NCBI GenBank assembly: GCA_018814765.1
Contig: JAHIZJ010000031.1
Span: 1 to 33,485, forward strand
Source: Patescibacteria group bacterium
GTDB lineage: Bacteria; Patescibacteriota; Patescibacteriia; JAHIZJ01
Direction: 5' to 3'
DNA: 33,485 nt
The translations under genes and the position numbers were made by a program. The notes under the pieces are model-generated. The model was not told the origin of the DNA and searched no databases. It was given only the letters and a program-made list of their open reading frames with translations. Below are positions 9,452-18,476 of the stretch, in pieces (the stretch's first letter is position 1; the number at the start of each line of letters is the position of its first letter).

Positions 9452-9532
9452 TTAAAAACTCTACAGAGAATAAATATATATAATTCCAATATATTACCAA
9501 CAATACAACGTATTATCAATTTAATACTAAGA

Positions 9533-10135
9533 TTAATATTCTAGCAACGTACCTATCACCACCAACCTTTGAGCTGTAGAAAACAATGGAGTACAAGTGA
9601 AAATTGTAACGCGGCTATCCTCTGTGTTATCTTGTATTTCTACAGCTGTCGGCTCTACTACCTTCGTTTCAAAAATCTCATAATCATATCTAATTTTTTC
9701 CCAATAAATAGTGAATTGATCACCTATTTCCATTTTGTCTAAAAGGTAGAATGTTTCACTGCTGGGTGGAAGAAATTTGAATCTGTGCCCACTAACGACA
9801 GTATTTCCTCCCAGATCAGGCTCTGAAGTATGAGGTATGCGCCAGGCACCATCATCCAAGGCTGACTCATCCTCACCCTCTACTATTGGCATCTCAACTC
9901 CAATTTTGGGAATTACCAATGTATTTATGTCCGGTGCATTTTCATCAATTCTACGGCCCGGTTCTTGCGGTACTAACGATACAATTGTTTCGTTTTTATC
10001 GCCGATCAATCCCAGCTCATATTGCAGAGTAGGAAAAAAGGGATAAGCCAGTACTCCCAGCGCAATTATAGCAACGATAGTTAAGACTAATCGAAATACT
10101 AAAACCTTGCGGGATAAAGCTTTCCCTTTTTTCAT
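9533..10135 (-). CDS. Sortase
   Basis: LVIPKIGVEMPIVEG...GAWRIPHTSEPDLGGNTVVSGHRF...DQFTIYWEKIRYDYEIFE...VTIFTCTPLFSTAQRLVVIG (catalytic His and TCTP Cys); N-terminal TM. Confidence 0.9.
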   Translation of the reverse strand: MKKGKALSRKVLVFRLVLTIVAIIALGVLAYPFFPTLQYELGLIGDKNETIVSLVPQEPGRRIDENAPDINTLVIPKIGVEMPIVEGEDESALDDGAWRIPHTSEPDLGGNTVVSGHRFKFLPPSSETFYLLDKMEIGDQFTIYWEKIRYDYEIFETKVVEPTAVEIQDNTEDSRVTIFTCTPLFSTAQRLVVIGTLLEY

Positions 10136-10159
10136 ACTTGAATTGTTATATCGAATTGT

Positions 10160-12475
10160 TTAAGTTCGGGAATATTCTCGTTGTCGAATCAATAGAAATC
10201 CAGCACCTGCTAAAACCATACCAGCTAAAGCCATCATCAGATAATCAAGTGTACCGGTACTGGTTTCTGCTAATGTTTCTGGTCCACTGGCGACTGTTTC
10301 CGCACCCAAGACCTCTGCTTCACGAACTTCAAGGCCTATGGTTGCTGTAACCTCATCATGATTGTCAGCCGATACTGTAGCTACATTGTTGTATGTATTA
10401 GCCGTAACGCTGGCATCAATGACTGAAGCATATGTAACCGTAGTTGATTCACCGGCTTCCAGATCACCTAATTTCCATGTTCTATTATCACCGCCTGTTT
10501 CAGCAAAAGTGAATCCAACTGGCAAGGTGTCTGTTAATACTGTATTTACGGCCCGACCATCGCCATTGTTGGTTATTGTTACTGTGTAGTTAACCGTATC
10601 ACCAGGATTAGCAAATGGAGCATCGACTGATTTATTAACACCCAGGCTTGGCAACACTTCTTCTACAGTTGTAGCTGCTTGAACGGTAACCGGTGCTGTA
10701 GCAGTAATAGTTCCATGATTATCAGCTGTTAATGTTGCTGAATTGGAGTAAGTACCAGTTTTTGTACCGGATTTTACCGTTACAGGATAGGTAAATGACA
10801 TACTGTCACCAACCGCCAGATTACCGCTGGAAGATAGTGTTCTGGTATTGCCTAATACGTCGCCATAATAGAGTTCACTGTCTAATTCATCGATTAACTG
10901 AACATTGACAGCATCGGCATAGCCTTCGTTAATGACTTCGACTGTGTAATTGATACTGTCTCCTGGAGATACCAGTGTTTTATCAACTGATTTAACCAGT
11001 GTTAACATTGGAGTATTTGATACATCCACTAGTACGCTTGCAGAAACAGCCTCGGTTTCATTGCTATTAAGTGTTGCCACTGACTCTAATACTGTACCAT
11101 CAGCAGTGTTTGAATCTACTGAGACAGTATATGTGGCAATGCCTGAAGTACCAACAGCTTTATTACCTAATTCCCAGGTAACCATATTTGTTGATAAATC
11201 ATATTCACCATTGTTGACTGTGGCAATACTTGCCTCAGCGCTATCCATAACAGAAACAATGCCTGTATTTTCTGGAAGTTCAGCTTTAAGAACTAGATTT
11301 GTTACATCAGCATCAACGACAGCCCAGTCTACCGTGTAAACTACATTACTACCGGCAGGGACCATGTCTTGATCGCTGGCTAAGTCTAATCTGATAACTG
11401 GAGTTACTTCAACAGGGTCATCTTCTTCTTCCTCTTCTTCTGCTGGCTGATAGTTACCAAAGTCTTGTGAAAGACTGGCACCTGAAGTTACAGTCTTAGA
11501 AACAGGCTGATTATCACCTGGAAATGACTGTGCCCAATCTACTTGCATAACCTCATTAACCATATATGTACCAGGCTCTAGTCCAGTAAATGCATAAGCA
11601 CCTACTGAATTAGTCATCTGTGTGTCTAATACTAATGGTTCCGATGGTGTTATGTTGTCATATGGTTCTTCATCGTCGAAATGAGTAAATACATAGTTAA
11701 AACACTTTAAGTCAGGCAAGCTTACATAACCGTCTTGGCTTAAATCAGCCGAATCATCTTTGTTGCTATACAACTGACCAAACATAGTGAAATCAGCTAA
11801 GGTTACAGTTTTTGGATTACTTAAATTATCATAGTCATAATGGCTAAGATTACTAGAACAGTTCGTCATTAGATTTATAGTCCAGCTCTCTAGACCATCT
11901 TCTGTAGAAGGTTCCCAAACTGTATTAGCATTCTTATCTTCCCATTTGTTTACGTTAATTGCACCATAAGTGTAATTACCAAAATTATAGTCTCCAAGCA
12001 TTACAGGTCCTATATGTGTAGTATCTTTGATTGGTTCAATTGTCACTTCATGACAAGCTGGATTAGTTGGATATGTTTGTACCTTATTTGTATCAGCACT
12101 AATATCCTCACATATAGTGTAAGTTCCTACTCTAAGTCCTTTAAACTCATAGCGCCCAACAGGTGCTACATTATTTGAAGTTGTCTGCCTAGATACTCCA
12201 TTACCTTCAATCGTAACGATCACGCCACCTTGACCCGGTTCTGTTGAACTTTCCCAAGCACCATTCATATCTATATCATCTCCGACAAATCCATGTATCA
12301 GATATAAGACCCCTTGATCAGTCGGTGGCTTAGAAAGGGTAGCACCGTTAAGTCCAATTGTGGACTCTTGAGCATTCACTGAAACAGGCATTATAAACGC
12401 GCCTACTCCGGAGAAATAAGCTATTAAGGCTACTTGGGCTACTATATTTACGCCCTTAACAAATGATTTACTCAT
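10160..12475 (-). CDS. Surface protein with SdrD-like/DUF11 repeats, dockerin-like segment and C-terminal TM anchor; likely sortase substrate
   Basis: DUF11 repeats (LTLVKSVDKTLVSPGDSINYTVEVINEG; LGVNKSVDAPFANPGDTVNYTVTITNNG); SADLSQDGYVSLPDLKCF dockerin-like; C-terminus LAETSTG-TM-RQREYSRT. Confidence 0.85.
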   Translation of the reverse strand: MSKSFVKGVNIVAQVALIAYFSGVGAFIMPVSVNAQESTIGLNGATLSKPPTDQGVLYLIHGFVGDDIDMNGAWESSTEPGQGGVIVTIEGNGVSRQTTSNNVAPVGRYEFKGLRVGTYTICEDISADTNKVQTYPTNPACHEVTIEPIKDTTHIGPVMLGDYNFGNYTYGAINVNKWEDKNANTVWEPSTEDGLESWTINLMTNCSSNLSHYDYDNLSNPKTVTLADFTMFGQLYSNKDDSADLSQDGYVSLPDLKCFNYVFTHFDDEEPYDNITPSEPLVLDTQMTNSVGAYAFTGLEPGTYMVNEVMQVDWAQSFPGDNQPVSKTVTSGASLSQDFGNYQPAEEEEEEDDPVEVTPVIRLDLASDQDMVPAGSNVVYTVDWAVVDADVTNLVLKAELPENTGIVSVMDSAEASIATVNNGEYDLSTNMVTWELGNKAVGTSGIATYTVSVDSNTADGTVLESVATLNSNETEAVSASVLVDVSNTPMLTLVKSVDKTLVSPGDSINYTVEVINEGYADAVNVQLIDELDSELYYGDVLGNTRTLSSSGNLAVGDSMSFTYPVTVKSGTKTGTYSNSATLTADNHGTITATAPVTVQAATTVEEVLPSLGVNKSVDAPFANPGDTVNYTVTITNNGDGRAVNTVLTDTLPVGFTFAETGGDNRTWKLGDLEAGESTTVTYASVIDASVTANTYNNVATVSADNHDEVTATIGLEVREAEVLGAETVASGPETLAETSTGTLDYLMMALAGMVLAGAGFLLIRQREYSRT

Positions 12476-12624
12476 TGTTTTATTGCTTAATTTTTTAATT
12501 ACTTCGATAACTTATATATAAACAAAACTAACCACGCTTATGGTTAGCTAATATTAGTGATTTTACTTATTTTTCCTAACAATCTATACATTCGGATAAA
12601 CAACTAATGTTTAAATAATACTTG

Positions 12625-12653
12625 ATAATATAGTATAACTCAACATTTGTCAA
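12625..12653 (-). promoter_or_regulatory. Promoter of the DUF11 surface protein gene (TTGACA-N17-TATTAT)
   Basis: Minus strand: -35 at 12653-12648 overlapping the upstream stop codon, -10 at 12630-12625. Confidence 0.7.
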
Positions 12654-13201
12654 GCCCCTTGATCATCTTCTTTATTTTCCGGCTGTTCTTCAACGATATT
12701 TTGATTTTTTCTTTTAGGTTTAACTAACAACCATAAACCTAAAACAATTACAACCGCTGGCCAGATAAAATCCCATTTGATGGTTGTCGTGAATAATATT
12801 ATTAAACTAACGATCGTCAATATCCAGGCCGGTACCAAAAAACCTCTACTCCTGTTACCAAATATATGAGCAGAAAAAAATGATAAAGCCACAATAATAA
12901 TATAAATAAATGAAGTTTCACCGGAGTATTCCCAATCATTTATCTCCTGATACATAAAAAACGCACCCAGTAGAGTCAGTATTGTTCCTGGAATGAGAAG
13001 GCCTTCAATACCCCTTCGTCCTCGTCTAGAGAAAAACAGGAACCATAGTCCAATACCAGGAACTATTAAAAACAAATATCCGAAAAATCCAATATCAACA
13101 ATGACATCCATTTTATGCAGTAAGAACACTACCCCAATTAATATGATCACTATCCCCCAGAAAGTACGAGCACCATATCCTTTTTTATTGTCTTCTGTCA
13201 T
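12650..13201 (-). CDS. Multi-TM membrane protein (LiaF/DUF5668-like TM region); start probably internal Met at 13201
   Basis: Several TM helices with IVIILIGVVFLLHKMDV; putative -10 TATAAT at 13235-13230 lies downstream of the longest-ORF start, favouring MTEDNKKG start. Confidence 0.65.
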   Translation of the reverse strand: MTEDNKKGYGARTFWGIVIILIGVVFLLHKMDVIVDIGFFGYLFLIVPGIGLWFLFFSRRGRRGIEGLLIPGTILTLLGAFFMYQEINDWEYSGETSFIYIIIVALSFFSAHIFGNRSRGFLVPAWILTIVSLIILFTTTIKWDFIWPAVVIVLGLWLLVKPKRKNQNIVEEQPENKEDDQGA

Positions 13202-13797
13202 ATTTATATAGTTAATTAACACTGTTGATATTATACAATATTTACTTGGTATAGGAAAGGGTATCAATTATAGGTATGACTTATTGATTAAAAGCTTCTA
13301 TACTCCACAGTTCTGTCATACCGGACCTAGATCCGGTATCTCAAATTGAACTACGCCTTGAAGCAAACAATAACCCAATATTCGCATTGTTAATATTTGC
13401 CGAGCAGGGACACTCGGCGAGCTGTTTGAGAAGTAACTTGGTATTCATTAATATATACCCGCTGCTCAGCATGAATAGTGATGGTGTTTTAAGTAGTGGC
13501 TAACAATGGGTGAACTATGGATTGTAAAGCTTCAGCCTGAAACACTAAAGAAAGCAAATACTCACACCATTTATTTATATTACTCGTGAAACTTTAATGG
13601 TTGATTCTTTGCAGCCCGCCTCACTGAGATGCGAGTCGAGGCGGGTGGCTAAAGAAATAATCAGATCCGCCTATGTCATGATAGACCATTGTCATGGGTC
13701 AAGTAATTGACTTCGGCGGATTATTTACGGTGGCTAAAGGAAGAGCTGACACTTATTGTTTACAATCATTGAATTCCTTTAATGGTTGGCTCTATGT

Positions 13798-13839
13798 AAA
13801 TAAAAAAGGGGCTCGCAGGAAATGAATCCTGGGAGTCCC
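13798..13839 (-). terminator. Intrinsic terminator for the 13847..14782 gene
   Basis: Minus strand: GGGACTCCCAGGA TTCATT TCCTGCGAGCCCC followed by TTTTTTATTT. Confidence 0.85.
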
Positions 13840-13846
13840 ATATTGG

Positions 13847-14782
13847 CTATACTATTCTCCTGTACCCGGTAAAAGGGTTGGAAAACGTACAGTCTTTATG
13901 AAGTCGCCCTTTGAAACCCTTGAGTCCTTTCAGAAAGACTTCACGGGGATCAATCACCACTGGTGACAACCAGTCGACGCGACCGCCCACGATTACTCTG
14001 GATAGTCCTTCGACTGACCCCGTCGCCCAAGGCGGCGTAGCGGCTGAAGGAACAATACGTCCTCCTTTTTTGACTGCCAGACGATCCTGTCTTTCGTCTT
14101 TACGTACGATAACGTTTGGATCATGTCGATGTGACCAAAGCCCACCGCGTCGTGTGATACGATCAAGACGATAATGAACCGTTCTCTGCGCATGGTCTCC
14201 GACCTCTTCCCACGGGACTTCCCATGGTACATCAGCATATACACGGCTCGGTATCAGCACCATGCGCTGATCCCATCCTCGGTTGGGATTGAACGGTCTT
14301 TGACCATGTCCGCCACTCTGTACATGTACTCTTGGCCTTTTCGAATTCGGATCCAGCATGAGTGGCATGTAATCATAGAATATTCCGCGTGGCTTGATTC
14401 CACTCTTAGGTTCGGATGACCAGTACCAAAGATGATGAAATAGGGTCATACCCGCCACAACTTCCTCGGACTCAGTATCCCACAGGAACATGGACCATTC
14501 GAGATCCTGCGGATGGCTTCCGATGCCTAAGAATTTTCGATCAATCGGATGGTACAGGGTGAATAAAAACACCCAATACCTCAGATATTTGGTAACATCC
14601 CAGTAAACCCAAGCAGGCATATCCTTTTCTAGCGCCAGTTCAGGGTTCGTGCTGACCAAGTCCCAGCCAAGAAAATCAACTCTGGTTACCGCATCAACCT
14701 GATCAACATTACCGACATCATGGAAGAATAGCGGTGCTACTCTCCACAAAACACTCTGAGTACTGAGTTTCCCGCGTGTCAT
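13847..14782 (-). CDS. Uncharacterised protein, weak resemblance to Vps62-like family; likely start at internal Met 14782
   Basis: SD AGGGGTGA upstream of ATG 14782 (MTRGKLSTQ); TM-free; YWVFLFTLYHP...DLEWSMFLWD...VHVQSGGHGQRPF pattern; visibly more GC-rich than neighbours. Confidence 0.6.
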   Translation of the reverse strand: MTRGKLSTQSVLWRVAPLFFHDVGNVDQVDAVTRVDFLGWDLVSTNPELALEKDMPAWVYWDVTKYLRYWVFLFTLYHPIDRKFLGIGSHPQDLEWSMFLWDTESEEVVAGMTLFHHLWYWSSEPKSGIKPRGIFYDYMPLMLDPNSKRPRVHVQSGGHGQRPFNPNRGWDQRMVLIPSRVYADVPWEVPWEEVGDHAQRTVHYRLDRITRRGGLWSHRHDPNVIVRKDERQDRLAVKKGGRIVPSAATPPWATGSVEGLSRVIVGGRVDWLSPVVIDPREVFLKGLKGFKGRLHKDCTFSNPFTGYRRIV

Positions 14783-14864
14783 CAGATTCACCCCTTTCGG
14801 TATGTGCCAAACCCAAATACCTCCTCTTGAGCAGAAGGTATATTTACATTTCAAAGAACAATGT

Positions 14865-14893
14865 ATTGTACGCCTAGTAGCTCAAATTGTCAA
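14865..14893 (-). promoter_or_regulatory. Promoter TTGACA-N17-TACAAT for the 13847..14782 gene
   Basis: Minus strand: -35 at 14893-14888, -10 at 14870-14865. Confidence 0.65.
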
Positions 14894-14912
14894 GCCTTTG
14901 ACCGCTTGACAA
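14887..14912. promoter_or_regulatory. Inverted repeat TTGTCAAGC-N8-GCTTGACAA spanning both divergent -35 boxes
   Basis: Perfect 9-bp inverted repeat between divergently transcribed genes. Confidence 0.65.
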
Positions 14913-14935
14913 CTTACATGCTACCTTATTATTAT
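14906..14935 (+). promoter_or_regulatory. Promoter TTGACA-N18-TATTAT for the wHTH-PEP-utiliser gene
   Basis: -35 at 14906-14911; TATTAT at 14930-14935; ATG at 14975. Confidence 0.55.
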
Positions 14936-14974
14936 TGTATTATATACAATAACTATTCACTTTTTCACAACAAC

Positions 14975-16789
14975 ATGTTAGACAAGCTATTCAACTCCTC
15001 CACCCGAGTAAAGGTATTAGAGCTTTTTTTCAATAATAAAGACAGGTCTTTTTATACTCAGGAAATTATTAAGAAAACCAAGACTGACCCTGCCAACACT
15101 CATCGTGAATTATTAAAGCTAACAAAGCTGGATATTTTATTGGAGTATAAAAAGGGACGAAAAGTGTTTCATTCACTTAATATTAAATCTCCTTATTACA
15201 GAGCATTATCTGAACTTTTTAAGGCACATATCAAGGATTCTTCAAAAGAGCGTTGGATTGTCATTGAAGAAATGCCTAGATATTATCCTATGATGGTTGC
15301 AGTTGCTTGGAATACCCATAGTGCAAATGCTTTATTCAAAAATCTAGGAATATCCAATCGTTTTTCAAAACTACTAGCTTTTTACCGTAATGATATGTGC
15401 TCTATCACAGTAATAAAAAGTGAGTTTAATAAAATTTCAAATGAGGTTTTAGAAAAAGCTATCAATGATCTTGCTTGGGGTAAAAAATATATTAAGTATT
15501 TAGAAAAACAACAAGACTATTTAATCTCTGAAACTGACAAATTGAAAAAAACTAATTTAGCAAGTCTTACAAAAAAACAGCTTTTTTCTCTCTTTAAATA
15601 TTACTATCAGGCATATAGTGATCTACATATGTGTCATTGGATACAAACAACCGTTGATTTTGGTGAAAATGTTTTATCAAATTATCTCATGGATTATTTA
15701 TCTAAGCTTGATAACGTAAAACAGAAATCACCAGGCGAGGTTTTTTCTATCCTTACATCTCCTACTAAAGATGGTAGCGGTGCCAAAGAAAATAAAGATC
15801 TTCTATATATTCTTCAATACATATATAAAAATGCTAAATTAAAGAATTATTTTAAGAATACTGAGACTCGTATAATTGTAAACGATCTATACAAAGTTGA
15901 TAAAACCCTACTAAAACTCATAGATTCTCACACAGAAAAGTATGGTTGGATCGGCTATGGTACCATTGGTCCGAGCTGGAACAATGATTACTTTATCGAT
16001 ATTTTATGTAGTCTGGTTAGGCAAAATACTGATCCTAAAAAGACATTAAAAGATTTGCATCGCAACAAAAAGAATTTATTACGTTCACAGTCTCATTTAG
16101 AGAAGTTATTAAAAATCGATATTACACATAAAAACTTATTTGCTTTTGCCAGAGACATTGTTTTTACAAAAGCAACTCGTAAGGACTCTATGTTTTACAG
16201 CTATTCCACAATTGAAAACCTATTCAAAGAAATTGGTAAAAGGTATTATCTTTCAACAATGCAAATACGTTTTATGTATCCAAACGAATTCAAAAGCTTA
16301 TTACTTACAAATAAATACTCCGCGTCAATATTGAATGAACGGATAAAACTAAGCCTACAATATTCTGTTGGTAAGCTTGAAAGTGATTTACTATTAGAAG
16401 GAGCCAAGGCTGATCGTTTCCTGAAAGCATTGAATTTCATTAAGGAAGATATTTCAAATATTGATACGCTAAATGGTGATTGTGCTTCACCGGGTCGTGC
16501 CAGAGGCAGAGTGGCAATAGTTAATATTCCTGCCGATATACAAAAACTGCAAAAGGGAGATATTCTGGTTTCGATAGCAACCCACCCTGACTTAATTCCT
16601 GCAATTAAGAAGGCTGGAGCTATAATTACAGACATTGGAGGAATTACCTGTCACGCTGCTATTGTATCTCGTGAACTAAACATTCCCTGCGTTATAGGAA
16701 CAAAATATTCTACAAAAGTATTGCGTGATGGAGACTTAGTTGATGTAGATGCTACTCATGGGAAAGTGACAGTAATAAAGAAAAAATAG
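14975..16789 (+). CDS. Winged-HTH domain fused to PEP-utiliser (PEP synthase/PPDK-type) phosphohistidine mobile domain
   Basis: MLDKLFNSSTRVKVLELFFNNKDRSFYTQEIIKKTKTDPANTHRELLKL (wHTH); C-term GDILVSIATHPDLIPAIKKAGAIITDIGGITCHAAIVSRELNIPCVIGT; start at internal Met after the promoter. Confidence 0.85.
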   Translation: MLDKLFNSSTRVKVLELFFNNKDRSFYTQEIIKKTKTDPANTHRELLKLTKLDILLEYKKGRKVFHSLNIKSPYYRALSELFKAHIKDSSKERWIVIEEMPRYYPMMVAVAWNTHSANALFKNLGISNRFSKLLAFYRNDMCSITVIKSEFNKISNEVLEKAINDLAWGKKYIKYLEKQQDYLISETDKLKKTNLASLTKKQLFSLFKYYYQAYSDLHMCHWIQTTVDFGENVLSNYLMDYLSKLDNVKQKSPGEVFSILTSPTKDGSGAKENKDLLYILQYIYKNAKLKNYFKNTETRIIVNDLYKVDKTLLKLIDSHTEKYGWIGYGTIGPSWNNDYFIDILCSLVRQNTDPKKTLKDLHRNKKNLLRSQSHLEKLLKIDITHKNLFAFARDIVFTKATRKDSMFYSYSTIENLFKEIGKRYYLSTMQIRFMYPNEFKSLLLTNKYSASILNERIKLSLQYSVGKLESDLLLEGAKADRFLKALNFIKEDISNIDTLNGDCASPGRARGRVAIVNIPADIQKLQKGDILVSIATHPDLIPAIKKAGAIITDIGGITCHAAIVSRELNIPCVIGTKYSTKVLRDGDLVDVDATHGKVTVIKKK

Positions 16790-16973
16790 GTATTAAATAT
16801 ATTCAAAATTCGAAGCATGAATATCGAAGGAAATTCTAATGCTTTAATGTTAAATGTTCAATATTATATTTTTAAAGGAATTATTTTGATATTATAATTT
16901 TGTCATTCGTCATTCCTTCGGATTTAGGATTTATATATTAGATAGTCATTTAATAATTTTAATTTATCACTAC

Positions 16974-17006
16974 AAAAAAACAGCGCACTTGGCTGTTTTT
17001 ATTTTT
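16974..17006. terminator. Bidirectional intrinsic terminator
   Basis: AAAAACAGC gcacttg GCTGTTTTT with A-tract and T-tract between convergent genes. Confidence 0.75.
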
Positions 17007-17014
17007 ATTTAAAT

Positions 17015-18448
17015 CTAATATATAAATATTGGCGTACCTACACTGACTCGCTCAAAAACCACCTTTGATCCGGGTACTGGTAGTCTGACACATCCATGAG
17101 ATACTTTCAAACCCAGATGATTCTCGCCTTCATAATAAACCCCCCCGCCCCGCAAACGCCAGAATGGTAAACCGTGCAATCCATGACCTTGACTGGTAAA
17201 ACCCATCCAATTCGGCATCCAGAGCGCATAGGGTGCTGAGTATGCCAGAGGCGCTTTATTCATAATATGGTATGTCCCGGTTGGAGTATCCATGCCTGGT
17301 TTTCCGCTAGAGATTGTGTATTCAACTGTCTTTATACCATTCTCATAAAGCATTAACTTTTGTTCAGCAAGATTTACCTCAATATATTGTGGAATATCAA
17401 CGCGTCCTTCTGCAATTTGTTTGCTTGGCAAAGTAAATACTTCTGCGCTGGGGCTTCCCGTAACATTTGCAGCAGCAATATGAACGCCCCCTCGAAAATC
17501 TTCTTCATAGGCAAAAAAGCTTGGTCGGAGTTCTTTGCCATAAGCTTCATATGTTCTTACATGAGGACCACCTCCTGAATTAGCAGCTACAATTATTTCA
17601 TCAAAACCGTCACCATCAATATCCCCTCCAGTTAAATTAACCCCGCCTTTAAATGTTTCTGGAAAAGCTAAGAATTCTCCCAGAACAGTCTGATGTCTAT
17701 CATTTTTATATACTTTTACCAAGGCTTGATCATATGAGTTTACTCCCATGACTAGCTCTTCTTTTATTCCTCCATCAACATTTGCACAAGCAACTGAAAC
17801 ACCTCCCTGATGATTTTCTGAAAAAGGTCTATATTCAGTACCAGTATATTTTCCGTAGCGATTGAACACTCTTACATGAGGCTGGCTATTGTACCCTGTT
17901 CCCACAACTATTTCGTCCTGACCATTACCATCTGTGTCACATGCAGTTAAATGAACACCACCTCTATAATCGGTATGAAAAGCAAAAAATCCTGGATTAA
18001 ACTTTATATTTCCAAGACCGTCGAAAATTCTTATTTGAGGCCCACCTTTGAAACCAGGTGCTGTAATAATTTCATCGATACCATCACCATCCAGGTCTCC
18101 TGTTGTTACCTCAACGCCACCAGTAAAATTTTCAGGATAGGCATAGAAACTTTTTATGGCTGAGCCATCCAATCTAAAAATACGTATTTGAGGTCCACCC
18201 CCTGCCCCGGCACCTACAATGATCTCAGGAACACCATCACCACCCAAGTCACCAACTGCGACAGTCCCACCACCTTTGAATTCCTCGTCAAATACCAAAA
18301 AACTATTTTCTATTGCTAGAGACGTTGGATCAACAATTTTCAATAACGGTTCACGTGTTTGTTCCGCCTTAGTTTCTGTGGCAAATAAAAAAGTCGCACC
18401 TGTTAGAATGCTACTTACAATACTAAATAATATTAACTTGCGTAACAT
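17015..18448 (-). CDS. Secreted FG-GAP repeat protein with C-terminal YkuD L,D-transpeptidase domain
   Basis: Repeated GDLDGDGIDEIITAPGFKGGPQIRIFD; C-term IEVNLAEQKLMLYENG...TPTGTYHI...HGLHGLPF...SHGCVRLPVPGSKVVFERVSVGTPIFIY. Confidence 0.93.
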   Translation of the reverse strand: MLRKLILFSIVSSILTGATFLFATETKAEQTREPLLKIVDPTSLAIENSFLVFDEEFKGGGTVAVGDLGGDGVPEIIVGAGAGGGPQIRIFRLDGSAIKSFYAYPENFTGGVEVTTGDLDGDGIDEIITAPGFKGGPQIRIFDGLGNIKFNPGFFAFHTDYRGGVHLTACDTDGNGQDEIVVGTGYNSQPHVRVFNRYGKYTGTEYRPFSENHQGGVSVACANVDGGIKEELVMGVNSYDQALVKVYKNDRHQTVLGEFLAFPETFKGGVNLTGGDIDGDGFDEIIVAANSGGGPHVRTYEAYGKELRPSFFAYEEDFRGGVHIAAANVTGSPSAEVFTLPSKQIAEGRVDIPQYIEVNLAEQKLMLYENGIKTVEYTISSGKPGMDTPTGTYHIMNKAPLAYSAPYALWMPNWMGFTSQGHGLHGLPFWRLRGGGVYYEGENHLGLKVSHGCVRLPVPGSKVVFERVSVGTPIFIY

Positions 18449-18476
18449 TTTGTTTTTGTTTTTTACCTCAAATAGA

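Noticed and set aside
9335-9544. Plus-strand ORF 69 aa (MTPYRALTRWYGGVW...GVPPARRLK)
   Set aside because: Covers the hairpin element; composition follows the palindromes, no RBS or family signal
13202-13846. tmRNA, RNase P RNA or SRP RNA in the long intergenic region
   Set aside because: None of the hallmark conserved sequences were seen on either strand
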